DNA of 64,000 bases, from positions 1-64,000 of the forward strand of contig JASANC010003393.1 of NCBI GenBank assembly GCA_030248135.1, read 5' to 3'. How positions within the stretch are numbered: the stretch's first letter is position 1; each line of letters begins with the position of its first letter. This document shows positions 1 to 15,200 of the stretch, piece by piece. The notes beneath the pieces are model-generated. The model was not told the origin of the DNA, ran no database searches, and saw nothing but the letters and a program-made list of their open reading frames with translations. A program made the translations under genes and the position numbers. The stretch comes from Theristus sp. LFF4_11 (lineage: Eukaryota > Nematoda > Chromadorea > Monhysterida > Xyalidae).

Positions 1-278
1 AAAAAATTACGTCCTTTGAAAAAAATTCAAGTTAAGGAGTTGAGTGAGACTGAGTTTGAGTTCAATTTCAATAAAAAATTTTAAAAACCGTGCAGAAGCA
101 GAAGCAAGCAGACCTAATCGAGTCGACCAGTCAGTTCCAATTCCAAATTCCAAGTCGTGCAACCTTTTTGACAGCTTTCATATCCTCTTTTTTTCTTTCA
201 GGGAAACAAATCGAAGAAAATTCAGTGTTGGTTGGTTTGGTTTGGTGATTGGTGTTCTGCACACAACACACAGCATCA

Positions 279-3200
279 ATGACAATGTCGTCGTCGTCGT
301 CGTCTTCATCTCCAGTGTTTGCCATCGACGTCGCGTTTGATTTCAGTCACAGTTGGCAGGTGCTCGGTGACGCGCAGCAAGTCACGCGTGAATTATTTCA
401 GTCGGTTGCGAATGACACGGCGGCACGCTTGTTGGCAGCCATTGAGAACAAAAAGTGAGTTTCGGTTGTTTTGGTTTGTGAAATTGTTTGTCGGCTTCTT
501 GCTTGGTCTGGTCAGCTGACCAGTTTCTAATCCATCTCCAGGATTAGATCCAATCCAGTCCATGGTCAGTTGAGTTGAATTTTTTTTCACTGGAAGGCAA
601 TTTTGTTCAAATACACCAGTAGAAGTAGAACAGTTTGTCAAATTCATTTCGTCATTTCAGGTTCGATGTCGTTGCCGCCGTTCCTTCAACATCCGCCGCA
701 AGCGACAGTTGCGCACCACTTTTAAAAGATTTGAATATGATGCTAGTGGTGAGAGCAAGCGTTTGGCTGTTTTCGTTTTAATGAAAAACACGAAAAAACT
801 GTTTCAAAAAACGCGTTTCACAATTATTTTTTCAGGACCAATCGCCCGAGCATTGTCATCGATTATTCAGCGCGTTTTGCCGCCACGAAGGGCGTCCGGA
901 AACCACGCGACATTTTCACATTTCTTCGACACGAGAACGCCAAGTACTGGCAGCAAAAGTAAAATCTTCAGATGAAATTTTGATATTGTTTTTTGTTGAG
1001 TCGGGGTAAGTGTTGCGCCTGCACATAACGTGAATGTGCTGTTTCAATCGGAAAAATTCGAATGAAATAGAAATTCTGGCAAATTTGTTTGTGTATTCGA
1101 AAATTTGAAAAAGGATATGGAATTGAATGTGTGTTACTTGTTAAAATGTGTATCTTTTGCCAGATTCTCCGTTTTTACCACCGTCAACAGTGTTTTGCGT
1201 TGAAATGCCTTCAAAGTCTGTTGAGTATGCTGCGTTCGGAGCACGATGATGAAAAGGTGACTTTCGCGGTTTTTGTTGTTGCTCGCTCGCATTGTTTTCA
1301 TGCAGCTGATTGGCTGTATTTGAATCCGGTGCATTGATTCGTTTCTTTGACCAATAAGTGTTTCTCAACTGCGCTTTGTAGAGAAAACTAGACAAACACT
1401 AAGATTGCGCCCTCTAAACGTCAATTCATTTCATCCAGGAGGTGTCAAAGGAAGCTTTGAAAAATGGCCTGGAGAAAATTGTCGTCAGTTCTTTTGAGTT
1501 GCTCAAATCGCTAGCGAATGGACGTTCAATACCGCTGGTAGTTATATTATTTTTTTGTTTATAGTGCGAAAAAGGCTCTTTGGCTTGTAAAGTTTTTTGA
1601 CTCATTTTTCTGTTTCAACGCTTAGCTGCGTGGTTGCAGTTGAAATCATGAGTTTGTCAACATCAATCTTTTCAGGGTTCCAACTCTGAAGCAAACGTTG
1701 CTTGGGCTGAGCACTCTCTGAGTTTACAGGTTTTATTTTTGCTCTTTTTTGTATCATCAATGTTTTTAGTTTTTGACTTTTGCCGTACTCACAGTTTGTG
1801 AAATTTCAATCGGCTTCTTTTAGATACATGTCGTTTCCTGTTTGATATTGTTCTACGAGGCACAACCACCAGAGACGAAGACGACTTTGTTGGGGCTCGT
1901 GAATGAGCTGAAGGTGACCTGTTGTTTTTGAAACGGCATGTCGTTCAAAACAAATTTCATGGATGCAAAATTGTTTTCACACGGTTTTCGCATTGGCCTT
2001 CTGTCTTTCTATCTTTTTCTTATGGTTCTTCTACCACTCGATGCACGCATAGATAGGAAAGCAAGTTCGTGCGTGAAGCTGGAATTCAAAGTCGGGAAAC
2101 TGGCCGGAATCCCGGAGGTTCAACGTCGGCATCAGGCATGAAACCAATCTCCATTCGCTCGTCTGCAAACGCACTGATTCGTGGTAGAACCAAAAAAATG
2201 ATAAATGGCAATCTATTGTTTGTTGTGCCACCCAGTCGCTCGAGTGCGGTCGGCTGCAAGCGTTGCGCGCTCATTCGCGCACGTATTACGAGGCCTCGTT
2301 GCCGACACTCTGTCGTCTGTACACGGTGTTGATGTTGACGCTGTTGAACGTGAATGCGTCTGCGCAGTTGTACGTCAGAAGTGCACTGGACAATGAGCGA
2401 ATGATGGACACTGCCGCTGTTAGCAGGTAACGCGCTGGCAGTGGCACAACCGCTGTGGTCATCGTGTGTGTTTTTTTGAATGACAGTAATCTCAAAATAG
2501 TCACGTTTCCATTCTAATCGATTTTCGGCGTCGCATGGGCAAACTCAGCTGGTTTTTTTTCTTCGTTTCCTTCGAAGAAAATTAAGGAGTCTGCGTGCAA
2601 TGAAGCTCGCGTCTTTTTGCATGCCTCTTCGTCCCCGTGCGTCGCCGTGAAATCAGTGCACTTGCGGCAGTTCGCAATTTTTTTGATGAATGTCATTTCA
2701 GTTGTATTTGAAATCGCTGACATCAACTGATTTTCAAGCGATACCACGGGAAACACGCTTTCCTCCGTGGAAACCAGGCCACCCATTGGTTGATCCATTC
2801 CTAGTGAACTAAAAGCAGCTCTTTAGTGGGGTTCCAGTTTTTCTGTTTTTTTTGCTCGGCAGATCTCCAGGTGGCCTCTTGCTGTCGGACTCCGAAGTGA
2901 AGCTCGTCTGCACTGTCGTCAGCTCCCCAGTGACGTCACAGTGCGCCGAGTATGCGCCGGTGCATCTTGCCTTGGCCGTGATCGTGCAACTCAGGCGGGC
3001 GTATTGCAAAATAAGTGACAGCCAATCAGAGGTGAGCAATAGTTTTACTGGGCGTTATGAATTCAAGTTATAATTCACATTCTGGCCAAGCAGCAGGGCG
3101 GCTGCTTCGACTGTTTTGTTGGGGTTTTTACCTTTTTTTCTCCGGTTTATGACCGATGATTGTGGATATTTGAAGGCATCTTGTTGATAATTGAGATTTA

Positions 3201-6200
3201 GGAACATTATGGCAGTAAAAAAACGTTTCGTTGTGGTGAAGACAAACCGTGGTGCCGTTGTGAGGATGTGTAGAGCTAAACTGTGAGTTCGAATGCATAA
3301 AATCACGCACCAATTCACAAAACACTTCCAGTCGAACAAACTCCTGGAAAGACTCGGTGTCACGGCACGGCAAGCTGGCGCCGTCAGCGAAATCTACAAA
3401 ATGTTGACCGACGAATACTTCACAGGTTTTGCGGTCAGTGTTTATGTAATTTTTTTAAGTTTGTTTCTCGCTTATTGTATTGACTCCTTTCTTCCGAATA
3501 ATCCGTGCGTTCACTTCAACTGTTACAGAGTGCAAATTTGAGTGAATAAACGCGATTAGGTTCAAAGTGTGACACTCTATAGGTGTAGCCAAGCCAATCA
3601 GGGCGCTGCACTTTGCGATGATATGTGGTTGTCGAGCATACATTGGAATATTGAATGTTCTTTTTTCAAGTAAAACCGCACCACTCATAAGCTGGAAAGC
3701 AGCTTTTTCACTTACAGTATGACCGTTTAAACATGGCAGCTTTTTTCAGGGTTCAAGGAGCGCGCGAATTTTGAATGAAAGAAAAAAGATGTTCAGAAAC
3801 CAAACTGCGTGCCTAATTTGACACGTTTTTGAGCGATTATTTGCATTCTCTCTCCCTTGATGGGTGGTTTTGAAAAGGTTTACTAAACAAATTTGTAACT
3901 GTTGTCAACTCTGTTTCAGCCGCTGTTACAATCAGCAAGCCGCGTGACCTACACAATCTTGGATGCATTCTTGCACTTGTTCGAGTCAACTTCGCTGTGC
4001 GATGATTTCACGGTTGGTGGTGTCTGTGATTTTTTTGTTGTTGTTGTTCCACCAAATTGCTGGCTGACTGTCAAATGAATGGGCACTGATTTACTGGTAG
4101 AGTTGGTGAAACATAATTTAGTTGATTCTGTCAACGGTCAAAAATAGTTGTCTTTATTGGGAGATTTTTGGGCTCTGACTGATTTCAGAGTCAATCAGCA
4201 ATCAACTCAATCACTTGGTTGAAAAAAAACTGAAAAGGTTGTTTCGCAATCACTGCCAATTTTTGTTCCAGAGTTTCATTCAACTGTGCAGTGAGCTGCT
4301 GAACCATGCGCATAACGCACAGCAGCTCACTCGCTCGATACAACTGCTGCAAGAGCAGAACGAAACTGGCGACAGTGGCGTGCTGTTGGTGCCAGTTGAC
4401 GGTGACACTGACGCACAGGGCCTGGCGAATGTCACACTGCAATGGCTGGACGCAGTGCCGTTTTCACTGCGGCGATTTCTGCCGCTTGCGACAGCGGTGG
4501 CCGGTACTACACCGGAGTGTTGTGCGAAGGTTAGAATGAGATTGAAACATTTCTGGGCTGATCGACAATCCTCCGTTGAGAGTTGGAAAATGCATCGTAT
4601 TGAGACCAAGCCCAACGCAAGCTGAACATTGTGTTGTGTTTTATCGGCTAAAGATCAAAGAAACGGAAGGCTCAGGCCAGAGCACCGCCATTTGTGATCA
4701 TTGCCCCATATGCCGATTCCGATTGGTTAGCATCATGTTCAAAAGTGAACTGGCTAATTCAAATCGCTATCAAATCATTTATACGTGTGGTCCATGCCAT
4801 CTGCTCAGTTGTTTTTTTCATTGCAGTTGATCGAAATAATAAGCAATGCGATATGCTTTAGTGAATCGTTGAAATGCTCGATCTCGGGCCAGGATTTAAC
4901 GGATGTTGGCACGGCAAACGATGGACGGTGCGTTTACGAGGTTCATTTCCGCTGGGACAGATGAAAACACACTTGTTTTTGCGTGGTTGATTGACTGGCT
5001 GCCTCTCATTTTGCAATATGAGCCAGACGTCAGACTCATTCGCGGTTCGCTGATTTTCAATTATTACTTTTCTCTTTTTTCCAGTTTCATCGCAGCGCGT
5101 GCGCACCAACCGTACGCTTCGCGGACAGACCAAACGTTGCACGATGAAATACTGTGCTCCGTCGTTGTGCAGCCCGGTACGCCGGCGCAGATACTCGTGG
5201 ACGCATTTTCGAAGCACCAGGAGCAGTTCATAAAATGGACGCACTTTCACGGCACCATTTGGCAGGTGTGGCTCTAAATTTCTTTTGTGACAAAATCTCC
5301 TGGCGCTGGTTTCAGAGCACCTGCAAGGCACCAAACTTCGGTGGTTTGGGTGGTGTTTGAACGCTTAGTGTACCGCTAGCCAACGCCCTCGTCAACCCAG
5401 TTTTTGTGGTGTGCGGTTTTCATGAATGCGATGACACCATATCGTCGTCTTTTGTGTCCGGGCTGATGAGTGGTTGCATTTGAATTCTGTGCGCTGATTG
5501 GCAGTGAAAACAAACACAGTGAGCGGTGCTGCTGCCGTACATGAGATTCTGCACTGTTCGAAAACAACATTTGAGCAATATTTTTGATCTTTTCGCGTTC
5601 TTTTGAGCAATGTTTTGTTTTGTTTTCGATGAAACGCACAATTGTATCGTCCGTATTTCAGGTGCTGCTATGTGAAGCGCGAATGGTGTTATTCGATGGG
5701 ACACAGTTTGAACTGGAGCATTTTGGCGCAACGCAGTCATGTCGGTTCACAAGTATTTTTAGTGTGTTTTTTGTGAATACCACAGAAATTTAGGGGTCCA
5801 AAATTAGAAATACAATCATTTCAAAGCATTTTGGTGAGTCGATTTAGGGTTGGCACAGGAAAAAAACGGTTTCTTTTCCGTTTTAAAACCGGTTTTTTCC
5901 CAGTTTTTTTTTCTGAAAAAATAAAAAACCGGTTTTTTACCTTAAAAATTTTTAAACTTCGTGGTCAAAAGTCACAATTCTTCGTTTGATTGATAAAATG
6001 TAAAATTATCTAATTATAAATTTTTGAAAAAACGGTGCAGTGAACTGTGTTGAACTGAACTGGTGAAGCATCATTTTGCAGAAGCTTTTGTGGCAAGAGT
6101 CAAGTGAAATACGATGAAGACAAGTGATTGGTGACTGCTCAACTAAGTGCATATGCAGACTGACTGACGATGTTGTCGATTTGCAAAGGGTAACTGATGA

Positions 6201-9200
6201 AATGTTATTTTTCAAACGCAATCCGCTACCGGTTTCACTTTGCAGTTCTGCAAATCTCGCCCCCTAATCGGGGTCAGCTATCCGGTCTCCTTGCAACCGT
6301 CCTTCCCCACTCCCCACACCTACACGGTCACTCACTGCCCAGTCTTTGTTTTCAATTTATTGAACGTGCGGCCCTGGAAACCAATAAAAGCGAAATTGAT
6401 TTGATTTGAAACAAAAAATTGGGTAGCATTGGGTGGCAAAAATAGCGAATTGGGTATTTTACGCTGCTCAAAATCACTAATTTTGATGTATTTCCTATTT
6501 TGAGTTCAAGATGCCAAGTTCTGGAAGTTGGGAGCTGGGAAGCATTCGGTTTTTTATGGTTTTAAAACGGTTTTAAAACAGAAAAGAAACCGTTTTTTTT
6601 TCCTGGCAATATAAAAAACCGGTTTTTTTACCAACCCTAAGTCGATTTGCTAACTACAGCATGTTTTTGAACCTGTCATACTTTGTCGCAGAATACAGAA
6701 TTTGCGAAAAACTGAAGAACGGGATGTGGTCGGAAAGAAGTTCAGCTACAAATGGTTTTTGTATTTCAACCAAAATGTACCCCGTTCATTCTTCTGTTAC
6801 GTGGTGACTCTGACAAAAAATCTCACAGTTTGAAGGAACGTACTGTACTTGCATTGCACTTTGAATTCGTGTCGTGGACAATAGCAAACGGATAAACGGC
6901 TAGATTTTGAATTATAGTTGACAAGTTTTGTGTATGTGTTATACAAGTTTTCTGTCAAAAATTCTAGTAGAATAACAAAACCTGTTTCACCGTTCCAGTT
7001 CCTTCCACGACCGCCGCTGAACGAGCGTGTTTGGTGTTTGACTTCGTTGCTGCGCTAATTGAGACTGATGGCACACTTGCACAGCGACTGGCACATTTTC
7101 TCGATTTGGCCATTGAAATCGTTGAACGGTAAAATCAATTTAAAAACAGATATGTAAGAACTGACGGACTTTAATCAAGAGACTCTCGATAAATGCTGAT
7201 TGGCTGCATCAAAGTTAGCACAGCAAACTGGCTAGAAATCATTTTCGTGTCCAAATTTGCGTGTTTTTAAATCCAATGTTCTGTCATTGCATCGAAATGA
7301 AACAAAAAAGCAACGTTTGCACAATTTCACAAATCCAGATTTCAACATGCGAGCAATGCGGTGCACGTGCATGTCGCCTCGCTTTTGGTCAGTTGCATGA
7401 AATCATTAGCTGCCGCGTCTAAAGTGCATCCCATTGAGGTTGGTTGACTCCGTACTCCAGTTGGATTACTTGCTTCATGGTTCATCATTTTATTATTCGC
7501 ACACTTTTTATTGTGATGCTTGTTATTCTTTTTAAATAAAAGTGGAGTGGAACTCTTTCTCCGCAAATCAGCATTCAGCAACTGAACTGCGGGCAAATTG
7601 TATTTTTTGAGAAACCAATAAAAAATGCGCAGATCTCAAGTCGTCTGACTGAAATTGGCGCGTTATCAGCCGTAATGCCCGAGGAGAAGATGCAGCAGCC
7701 AATCAGCGCAGACGTGACCTACGACGAACAACTCGGTTTAGCAGTTGGCTTCTTGACATTTGCCAGAGAGAGCGAATCAATCAAAGCCAGCTGGCACACG
7801 CCAGTGAGCGCAGAATGGCACGCTCTAAGTCTACTGAAATCGCAGCTGACCATCGTCGATAATCTGTTGAGAGTGGACTTTCACGTTTGTTATATTTTTG
7901 TATAGTGGTTGATTGAAGTTTGCAAAAAAAAACCATTCGCTACAGTGTGCGATATGAATGTGACATTTCAGCGAAACTGCGGTTCGTCACATCATGATAC
8001 GAACTGCGAACGTCTATTAGCGGCGAACGTGCGCTTGATCGTGGCTCGTTTGTTGCCTGATTCGGCAAGGTGGCAGTGTGCAGATGGAGAGATGACTGAT
8101 TCAGTCGGTTAGTTGATTGATCACGAACATCGGGTTTTCTTTTTTGGTTACTTCGTAGTTCGAACAGAAAGCCATTGACAACAAGGTTATTGTTTCAATG
8201 TTTTAGTCATTCATCGAAACATTACGAAAAAATATTTTTGGGGGGTTTGGTGATTTTGTTCGCTGTCTTTCAGTGTTACTAATGTTGCGCACTATTTTGT
8301 CGGTGGTTCAAGTCGGACGCTCAAATGTTGATGATGATGATGATAAACCATCGATGATCAGGTGATTGAGCACTTCTTGACCTCTGTAAGTTTGCAGCGC
8401 TGCTGATTGGCTGCATTTTGGACTGCTTGTGCTGATTAGCAGAATGTTGGTATTTAAAAAAATGTTTTCGCATTTACAAACGCTCACCGGACATGCTCAT
8501 CAGCAGATTTTTGATGTGGTTGGTTTTTGTCTGAAAAAAAACGTCGACGGCTCGGTTTTATTCTGTGTTTCTTTCATGGAATTTTAGCACCGAATTCGCG
8601 AATCAGTGCGTTGCGCAGCTTTGTGAAGGACCATCAGCGACTGTTTTGATGCAGCTCGCAACAATGCACCCGGACACTTTGGAACGATTAGCGCAAAATG
8701 CCACGTTGGTTTTGTTGATTTTATGTTTTTTTGGTGATACCTTGACAATTCCATTTGTATTGAATTACTGATGCCACATGCTTTTGTGAGCAACAATCTA
8801 CGTGTAAGCAATGGGCGCCCATTGAGAAAAGCGAAACGTCAAACAGCACGCATGCTTATTGATTACGTGTCTTAATGCAATTCAGTGACCTGGCTGGCAC
8901 ACAAACCTTGGTCCCGTAGTAACAAAAAAATTCTTCTTGATTTTGACTTTTGACAGCGCAAAACTGAAACGGTTCAGTTCGATGCGCCACAGACGATCGG
9001 GTCAGTTTATTGTGTGCTGCTAGACAGACACAACTGAACGGTATAAACTGTTTTATTCTCAACACTGTTTTATTTTGTTCAGACCCGTTTACAAGCGATC
9101 CATTCAAGTGTCGGTCGTCTCGCTCAGCATCATCGCTCAACTACTGCAACCGAGAACCAATCAGCGTCTCGCAACGAAATCCGCCGAGATGCAAGAAACC

Positions 9201-12200
9201 GTCGACGAAACGTCCGGCCAGCTGTCACAATCGATACTTGCTCATCTCAGCGTTCACCCAGCGGCTGGCGACAATCGTAAATCACTGTTTTGTATGCCGC
9301 TCTCTGCGTGGCCCACGCAGCGTGGGTGCAATTGAATTTCGTGCACTGCGCTGATTGGTTGTTGCTGTTGTTTGCGGCGGCACCACCCACCACGATGACA
9401 AAGTGGCCGATAATCACTGGCAGCTTGCTGGGTTGCCCTTGCCAGCCGAATAATGATGCGTGTTTAGCGGCCGGATTAGGGGGAGGCCACCTGCCCGGGT
9501 CGGAGGATCCCAATGAACTGATCTTGAATGTGCTCATAATTCCCGACGGATTTCACAAAAAAACGACATACACTCGCGCCCTCATTGCAGAGTCGAACGG
9601 GCATTATTCGTCGTTGCAAATATTGGCGCTGCACGTCGCCAAACGGTGCGCGTTTTTTTTTCTTGTTCTTTTTTCGACGTTGGTTGTTTTTTCAGTGCAT
9701 TTCGCCGTAAAAAGAGATGAACATTTTCAATCTGAATTATGAGCAAACGTTTGTTTTCTCGTTGTCAGCAGCGAGCGTCACGTGACTTGCCTGTCGCTGT
9801 TGTGTCTCTGCCGTGCGGCGTCCCTGCGACAGACGGCATCGACAACGACGACACGGCCGTTTGCGTTGCTGGCCGCACTCGGGCCGCACGTGGCCGATCA
9901 GCTGACCCATGCCGTGCTCAGTGTGCTCGCAGACGATCGCGATCACATGCAAATGAAGGTGAACGGTGGCGTGGTCGGGTGGGAACAACAACACAACGAC
10001 AAGAAATTAGGATCTGGTGCATGCCGCGGTGGTACTCTGTGATCAATAGAGTTTGGATTGCGCGGAGAGATCCACGAGGCTGATTTGGTCTGTGGAAAAG
10101 TATTATAAATATTGTCAAATTTCAGGTTTTCTCAATCAATGTTTGTGTCAATATTTCTCTCTCTTTTTTTTGTAGCTGTTTTGCGTGGAGTTCATCAGCG
10201 TCTGCCTTGAACAGCAGCCGGCCATGACTGAGCGTCTGTTGGGCGTCAACCCCGCCAACCCCGCCGCCATCAACGCCGCACCCGAAATTCCATTGGCCGC
10301 CAACGACGGCTGCTTGAAATCGATTGTGGCGATCATTCAGGCGAATCAGGTTTGGCGGGTTTATACTGGAGAGGTTTGCTGCGCCTTCGATAGGATGGTT
10401 TCATTTTAGCAGACATTAATCGCGGCTAGTTTTTTTTGCGGATTCCCACTAAATGGATTGATTTGGCCGTCTCGCTGATGGTCGGGCCCGCTGACCATAT
10501 CGTGGTGCAGCCAATTAACGTGCCAAATAAGCGAGTGGTGGTGACAAATGGTGAACCGAAGAACTAACTGGCTGATACGTCGTGTCTATCAGGAACCGAG
10601 AGAGCAAAAAATGAAAACTATTTTGAATTCGTAACCAATCCACTCCGCCCTCCAACTACAGCAGTCCGCGCCCGTGCTGCTAGCGGCCTACGAGCTGCTG
10701 GCGTGCATCTGGCGCTGCAAGCACCAACGCGCCTGGCGCACTCTGACGGCGTTGCCGAACTTTTGGACCACTTTATGTGCGCCGCTGTTGGCCGGCGAAC
10801 AGCATTATTACCCCCGGATGGTGGTGGCCGTGCTGGACATCGTTGCCAGACAGGTTGGGTGTGCGTATGCAGCGCACTTGCATAATGGGGGCGGGGCTTG
10901 TTAGTTGTTGTTGTGGCAGTTCGTTGTTGATGCCTTTGCTGAACGGTGTCTCGCATCAATTTAGTGCATCAGCCACGCGGTCTGTAACCTGAACTTCTTA
11001 CCGGCGAAACAGATTTTTGAATATTATTCATAACAACGGTTTATTTTCGTCCAAAAAAGATTGGTTTGCACGATTTTCGCAGTGTTTACTGTGCGTAACG
11101 CCAAGCAATCAGCACCGACCCTAATTCGCTTCTACATAAGTGTGTCATGCATGTCCGCATGTTCTTGAACTGCCCCGCAGATGCACCAAAGCCTGAGCCA
11201 CGGTCTGCCGCTGCCAGACGCGCTGAGTCACGCGTTCGCCGACGGTCGTCTGTTGGCGCCGGAGCGGCTGCGTCTGCTGTACGCAAAGCTGGACGTTTTG
11301 GCGGGCGCCGCCATTGAGCGCACGCACAAGACGGCCATGATGCGAGCGCTCAGGTTTGGGGGTGTCACAACGTAGATGGCCAGCTGGCATAACGTTCAGC
11401 AGTGTATTTCTGCCGGTGACTTCCAGTCTGTAAGCCCATGCTTGCCAGTGACTTCTCGCCTGCTATCGCAGTGCTGTGTTTGTACTTCTTTCAACATCCA
11501 GATGACACAACCGTTTGCAGAGCATTCGTCATCGCCGTCATCAGCGACTACTCCTCCCTGGCGCCTATTGCGCTCGATCGCACAAACGCGCCGCCGGCGG
11601 ATTCGTTGGCCGAGAATCCGCGTTCCGCCTGGGCGAAACTGCACTGGAACTCGATGCGTCATTTGGTCGGTCGTTTGCGTTTGTCGATAACAGCGTGTTT
11701 CTGTAAACCTGTCTACAGTTTCCGCAGAAATCAGGGTCTGCGCCAGAAGAAACTACCGGATCGGGTTGACAAAGAAAATGGGGTTTTTGATTCCGTCCAT
11801 CCATCCATTTTATTTCCAACCAATCTTTATCCTCCGTCCTCAATAAAAAAGGTTTCCCGTGCTCCGTATTTTGCAAGAAAAATTTCGTGACATGTTTGAA
11901 GAAACACACTGTGCGCTTGCTTGAGTCGTTTGTAACTAGCCGATTGACGCTACGTTTTTTTAAAAAATACCTGTGCTGATTGGTTGCGCACGTGCAAAGT
12001 GCAGCCAATCAGCGCCGCAGCATGATTTGAAGTTTTAATCGGTTCTGGTTTTCGTTTTTTTTGTTGAGTTGGTTGTGTGCAATTCCTATTTTAGCACTCA
12101 AACGTTTGCTTTTCTTTTCATGTTCACAGATAAATGCGCCGATTTGGGAATGACGACAAATTTTCATCAAAACAGAATTTGTTTCAGGTGAGCCGCTTGA

Positions 12201-15200
12201 AAGAGACCGATGGTGAAGTGGAGCAACAGTTTGACATCATTCGCTTGCATGGACAGGCCGGCGCTGCGCTGGTGGACGCTTGGAAACAGTGAGTCTTCTG
12301 GTGGTCAGTTGCAACTTGCCAGCAATCGAATCAATGTTGCAGTCAAGCAAGCAATTCGTAGTTTTGTTTTTCAAGTGAAACCAACGAAAGTCTCTCTCGT
12401 TCGCTTGTTTCAGCCATTTGAGCGGCACCGACTGTGAGCAGCTGATGCGCTGCGTGATCGACGTCACCAACCAGCTGCGTCACGCTTGCCCGTTGTACCT
12501 GTTGCCTGCACTCGCTGAAGTCGTTGTCCCAACACTTGTGGCGTTGCGGCACGTTCATGGTTGGTGGCTTTGTTGATTGTGAGGTTTATGATTGATTGGC
12601 TGGTGGATTAGTTAGTCAATACGTTGTTGATCTCAGTTTTGTATCCCGGTAGCTTGTTTTGCTGATTGCCAATTATGCCATGTTGATTGGGTGTGTGTTT
12701 TTCTTTGGAGCAATCAACCAGCGTGCCCGAGTAAAATGTCCCCAATCTAGACAGTGTCAAACTGTGGAAAAAATTTTCATTAAAAAATGCTTTTTTTCTG
12801 TTTTTTTGCAGCGCCCGCCAGTCACGATTCCGCCGCAGATTCCCACGCTTCCGACCAGCCATCAGAGACCGTGGGAAACAGGGGCAATTGCGCGAAACTG
12901 CCCGGCGCCGTGCACGTGGTGTGCGACCTGCTGGAGGCATTGCTGAAGCTGCAATTCAACACACTGACCGTGAAATCCGACGTCACAACTGAAACTGCAA
13001 TGCGACTGTTGGATGATGTGAGCGGGGTTTTTGTGTGTGTGTTTTTGTATTTGAGAGCCTGCCGATTTTGCAGCGTGCTTAGAGTTTGGATCGATAAATA
13101 AGCCAACTGCTGCAGCCGATTTACAAAGTTGGCATTTTGTCAGTTTTAAATTGCTGTGTTTTTTAGTACTTTTTCCGAAAAACTCTAACCTTTTACATCG
13201 AATTCAGTGTTCATTGGTCAGAATTTCGTTTCACACGAGTGAATCATGAAAAGAAATGTGAATTCTGATCCTTTTTTCCAGGGCACGTGCGTTTGCATCG
13301 CGGCGCTGCACCGATGGTTGGCCGAAGACACGAAGCCAACCGCACCGCCACCAGAAACAGAAAACGACGAAAACTCACAGCCGAAAATGAGCGCAGCGTT
13401 GCCCGTCTCGATCACCCCGTGGCTTCGCATCTTCGATGAGCGACAGGCAATGTTGAAATCGCTTGTCGAATTATTGGACAGGCGTACGCCATATGCGCAA
13501 GTGAAGGTGAACTTTCTTGGGGTTTCTTCGTGATTCGTATTTTTGGAAAAGGGGCACTTTCCTGTTGAGGACACAGCGTTTGGAAATAACTTACTCTAGA
13601 AGATCGGGACTCATTTATGTCGGGTTTCTGCAGCAAGACACAATGGTAACGTGTGAAATAAATTCGATCAAACAGCGTGTTTGATCAGATTTTTTAAAAA
13701 CGCTATTAAACATCAAAGGAACTAGTTTTTGTTATCAACTAGCACCCGTTTTTCATCCCGTTAACGTTTTTCGCTATCCAGAAACCGTCTGCCCAGCGAA
13801 CGATCGATTCTGCGACGTACCTGCTGGTTGCCACCGGATTCTTATCGAAGCTCATGGCTTTCGAACAGGTTCTCATCTCAAGTCTTTTCAGTTTTTTTTT
13901 GTTTTCTATCAACTGTTATCACTGGGTAATTTTAAACAGACCAAAACAGTGTCTCTTTCGGCAATTGACAAGGAGACACTTGTGAGGTAAAGAATGTAGA
14001 AACGTGTAAAAATGTAGAACGGTGGAAAGACCAGACCGCTGTTCACCTTTGCACACACTTTGCGCCGGCTGAGTGGCTGAGTGGATAACACTTGGGACTT
14101 CCAATCGGAAGGCCCGGGTTCGAATCGGCTGCTCCGGGTTGCGTGGGGCTTAATGGTTCGGCAGCATAAACGTCGGCTTTCTTGATTCACAAGATTGCTG
14201 TTCCGGTGGCGAGGAACTTAATGACATCGCGCCCATGCATACCAGCGCAGCTTGCCCAACGTTCACTTCTATAGCAGAAAAACTGCTTCCAACGTCGCAG
14301 CCCATGTGGTGGACAATAAAAAATTGCGACACTGCCTTTCCCCAAGGGCGTTGGGCAAGGATAAAAAGGGGGCAACAAACAACAACAACAACACACACTT
14401 TGCCGCCCACTTTGCACGCAGCTGTTTCGCACGGTCGACCACAGCGGTTTCGTGGCGTTCTGCGTGCTCCGTTTGGGCGATCTCCTGCGTGCGACGTCTC
14501 CGTCCGGCGGCAGTGGTCGAGCAGCGGCCGCTTGTTGCACCGTCATCCAGCAGACGTTCAGTGGGCACTGCGATGCGATCACCGCCGTTGCTGCCTCCAA
14601 GACGAGTGCGTTGGTGGCTCGGTGTGAAATCGTGCCCGCGAACGTCTCAACCGGCGCAATCGGCTCGAATCGAGCGGCGCTCAGGGATGCCGTACTGAGA
14701 TTCGTCGCAGCGCACCGGCAACTGATCGCGACCGTGAGTGTTTTTGTGTTTTTTTCTGCATTTGAACTGTTGCTTGCATAACGACACTGATTTGTTGCAA
14801 CGCGGTATGGCGTTTTCAAACAAATCACGCGGTTTGTTTCGTTTTTTTTGTTTTGTTTTTACAGTTTTTAGCCCTTTCCAGTCAGAACGATTGACCGATC
14901 GTTGTTTCAGAACACCGCAGCAAGAAAAGGCTATAAAAATTGGCCGCACATGACGTGACATTGTCCCAACAACGTGTCTTGTCGTGTTGCAACAAACACA
15001 AACTGGCCAATTGCTTCATCAAACAATTCTTGGAAGTCTTTTTCTCTCTGCTGCAGCTGATCGCTGGCTTCACAGTGGATGGCGCTTCCGCGATCGTCCT
15101 GAACGCAGGCCCCCCATTGGAGGCGCACTTCAACTTCGGCACGTCCTGTGACCTGTGTCAGTGTGCACTGCAGCTGGTGGTGGCGGCCGCACCACACGCG

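Noticed and set aside
14063..14140. Functional tRNA gene
   Set aside because: A- and B-box-like blocks exist, but the T-stem and acceptor do not pair, and a SINE-like body with CAA tail follows.
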